From NCBI GenBank assembly GCA_017459225.1, contig JAFUDL010000327.1, forward strand, positions 1-6,929: 6,929 nucleotides of DNA, in the 5' to 3' direction. This document shows positions 5,659 to 6,929 of this stretch, piece by piece. The position numbers were made by a program, and so were the translations under genes. The notes below the pieces were generated by a model. The model made no database searches and was not told the origin of the DNA. It saw only the letters and a list, made by a program, of their open reading frames with translations. How positions within the stretch are numbered: position 1 is the stretch's first letter; each line of letters starts with the position of its first letter. Source of the stretch: Kiritimatiellia bacterium (GTDB lineage: Bacteria; Verrucomicrobiota; Kiritimatiellia; RFP12; UBA1067).

Positions 5659-6204
5659 ATGAACCGTTTGACAGCAGCTGCGGTCGTGTTCATCCTCTCC
5701 GCGCTCGCGCCGCTTTTTGTGCGCTGGCTGCGCGCGCGCAGATGGGGACTCGCAGTGAACGTGTACGTGGATCCCGAAGATCCGCGTCCCAAGGACGTGT
5801 GCGGATATCTTGCTGAAATCGCACGTCGACTGGACGAGCGTCCTGAGCGCATGCGCGTTGTCTTCCACGGCCGCTGCAGCGACGGCAGCTCTCCCGCGCT
5901 AGATCTCGACAAAGACCGCAGGCTGCGCGTCTCCATGCAGGGGCGACGCGCCGAGACGGTTGATCTACGCGCGCGCTGGATCGCAGATCATCCAGTTCCG
6001 CTCGATCTGCAGCGTGCGGTGCTTTATGTGGAGCCGGTGGACGCCAACCGCTTCCGCGTGATGACGGCGCCTCCATTTGTTGTGCCGCGCTTCGTGTATG
6101 TGCTGTGCTCTCTTGTTGCAGCAGCGGGGCTTGTCTTCTTCTCGCCCGAACCAGTGGCGATGGCCCTCGGCGTCTCCATTGGCTGCGCCGTGGCGGTCCA
6201 TTAG
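5659..6204 (+). CDS. Unrecognised small membrane protein
   Basis: This 181-residue protein matches no family I recognise. A hydrophobic segment at about residues 5-21 is followed by basic residues (RWLRARR), which suggests a membrane anchor or uncleaved signal. Residues about 30-140 form a hydrophilic domain rich in Arg and Asp, with alternating beta-like stretches (LAVNVYVDPEDP, RMRVVFHG, RLRVSMQG, RAVLYVEPV). Residues about 144-161 and 164-180 are two more hydrophobic segments, and the protein ends almost at the last one. A GAGGAG binding site precedes the start by eight bases. The gene begins 41 bases after the GH51 stop, so it is probably the last gene of that transcript, and it converges on the regulator gene. 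The predicted topology is two or three membrane passes with one soluble domain. No enzymatic motif is visible and no function is proposed. Confidence 0.7.
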   Translation: MNRLTAAAVVFILSALAPLFVRWLRARRWGLAVNVYVDPEDPRPKDVCGYLAEIARRLDERPERMRVVFHGRCSDGSSPALDLDKDRRLRVSMQGRRAETVDLRARWIADHPVPLDLQRAVLYVEPVDANRFRVMTAPPFVVPRFVYVLCSLVAAAGLVFFSPEPVAMALGVSIGCAVAVH

Positions 6205-6245
6205 GCATAACAGCGCAGATGCAAAGACGAAATACCGTTGCTTAA
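6205..6245. other. Convergent intergenic gap without a clear terminator
   Basis: Only 41 bases separate the stop of the membrane protein gene from the stop of the opposing regulator gene. I see no strong GC-rich hairpin followed by T residues on either strand; GCAA/TTGC at the right side is too weak. Transcripts from both sides may overlap here or end by another mechanism. Confidence 0.55.
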
Positions 6246-6929
6246 TCACGTTTTCTGATACAGGTTGCGGAAATCCCGCATCGTCATTGAGTAACGCTTC
6301 TTGAACAGGTTCTTGAGGTATGTGGGATTGGCGTAACCACAGGCTGCAGCGATCGAGTCCATCTTTTCCCGCGTAGTTGAGAGTCGTCGCTTCACCTCGT
6401 CTAGCCGCCGTTCCGTGATGGCGTCGAGGATGGTGCGTCCCTGCAGCTCGCGGAACCTGAGGTCGGCAAGGCGTCGCGAGCATTTGATGTGCCGCACAAC
6501 GTCCCTGACGCCGATGCCCTCCAGCGCGTGCGCATCGATGTATGCTACGGCCTCCTGCACGAGCCGCCCTGCGTGCGACTGCTCCGCAGTGGATGCCCGC
6601 TGCACGATCCCTTTCACCCCCACGATGAGAATGCGCTTTGCGGGCGCTTTCCCTCGCATCATGTTGTCCAGGGTCTCGGCCGCCAGGCGGCCCTCCTCTT
6701 CGAAATCGGGCTGCACCGACGAAAGGCGCGGATTCGCGTTATCGCAGATGAGCGTGTCGTTGTCCACGCCAAGCACGGTCACTTCGCGCGGAACGGCGAT
6801 GCGCCTTGCCGCGAGGACCTTCACGAGGTCGAACGCGCGGTCGTCGTTGGCGGCAAGGACAGCGGCGGGGCGCTTCAGCTTCGCAGCGGCGTCTGGGGCG
6901 AAGAGCTCCTCGCACCAGAGTCCGCTGTC
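6246..6929 (-). CDS. XylR-like transcriptional regulator (LacI-type sensor, AraC-type HTH), 5' end outside window
   Basis: The reading frame is open to the right edge, so the N-terminus is missing; 227 residues are visible. They begin DSGLWCEELF and continue through AAVLAANDDRAFDLVKVLAARR. Residues 1-110 match the C-terminal half of a periplasmic-binding-protein-like sensor of the LacI/XylR type: PAAVLAANDDRA, IAVPREVTVLGVDND (54-58), ANPRLSSVQPDFEEEG. Residues about 122-222 form an AraC-family double helix-turn-helix, with the second HTH signature SIAAACGYANPTYLKNLFKKRYSMTMRDFR. Proteins of this type are about 380-400 residues, so roughly 150-170 are missing. In characterised XylR the sensor binds xylose and the HTH activates pentose genes. 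Next to an arabinofuranosidase, a pentose-type ligand is a reasonable inference. A GTG start at 6824 is rejected because homologous sequence continues upstream of it. Confidence 0.9.
   Translation of the reverse strand, partial: DSGLWCEELFAPDAAAKLKRPAAVLAANDDRAFDLVKVLAARRIAVPREVTVLGVDNDTLICDNANPRLSSVQPDFEEEGRLAAETLDNMMRGKAPAKRILIVGVKGIVQRASTAEQSHAGRLVQEAVAYIDAHALEGIGVRDVVRHIKCSRRLADLRFRELQGRTILDAITERRLDEVKRRLSTTREKMDSIAAACGYANPTYLKNLFKKRYSMTMRDFRNLYQKT

Noticed and set aside
5690..6208. Minus-strand open frame opposite the small membrane protein
   Set aside because: Very Arg-rich, no ribosome binding site and no hydrophobic pattern. The plus-strand frame has a good binding site and clear membrane segments.
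1..6929. CRISPR array, tRNA, rRNA, riboswitch or prophage genes
   Set aside because: I saw no regular repeat-spacer structure, cloverleaf, rRNA-like stretch or phage protein. The leader repeats are contiguous, without spacers.

Overview
The window is a GC-rich bacterial segment with one AT-rich control region. It most likely comes from the PVC superphylum, in particular a gut-type Kiritimatiellota/Verrucomicrobiota lineage. That assignment is an inference from three things: a XylR-like regulator (LacI-type sensor plus AraC-type HTH), several exported polysaccharide- and phosphodiester-degrading enzymes with LamG/ConA-like modules, and AAGGA-type ribosome binding sites. No marker gene is present to confirm it.

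Layout. Bases 1-330 hold no convincing gene. They contain a perfect 18-bp inverted repeat at the left edge, three copies of a CGTGTTGTA motif (two within a longer CCTGTCCCCGTGTTGTA repeat) and further dyads. Bases 319-548 are an AT-rich promoter and leader, with a dyad, an extended -10 promoter, an exact 15-bp tandem duplication and a run of 16-bp tandem units. Four genes then read rightward: a secreted GDPD-family glycerophosphodiester phosphodiesterase (549-1412); a secreted NPP-like alkaline-phosphatase-superfamily phosphodiesterase fused to a LamG domain (1529-3151), with its own promoter and a dyad touching the -10 box; a secreted multidomain GH51 alpha-L-arabinofuranosidase (3194-5617); and an unrecognised small membrane protein (5659-6204). 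A XylR-like regulator reads leftward from the right edge (6246-6929) and is cut by the window.

How the genes may work together. Genes 2 to 4 have gaps of 41-42 bases and look like one transcription unit. The phosphodiesterase has a dedicated promoter, so the GDPD may be transcribed separately or as a read-through partner. All three enzymes carry export signals and keep their catalytic residues. Two phosphodiesterases beside an arabinofuranosidase and a pentose-type regulator suggest a small locus that attacks an arabinose-containing substrate that also carries phosphodiester groups, or a mixed plant or microbial cell-wall/membrane substrate. This is inference; the sequence does not show the substrate. 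The GDPD and NPP-like enzymes could also simply recover phosphate.
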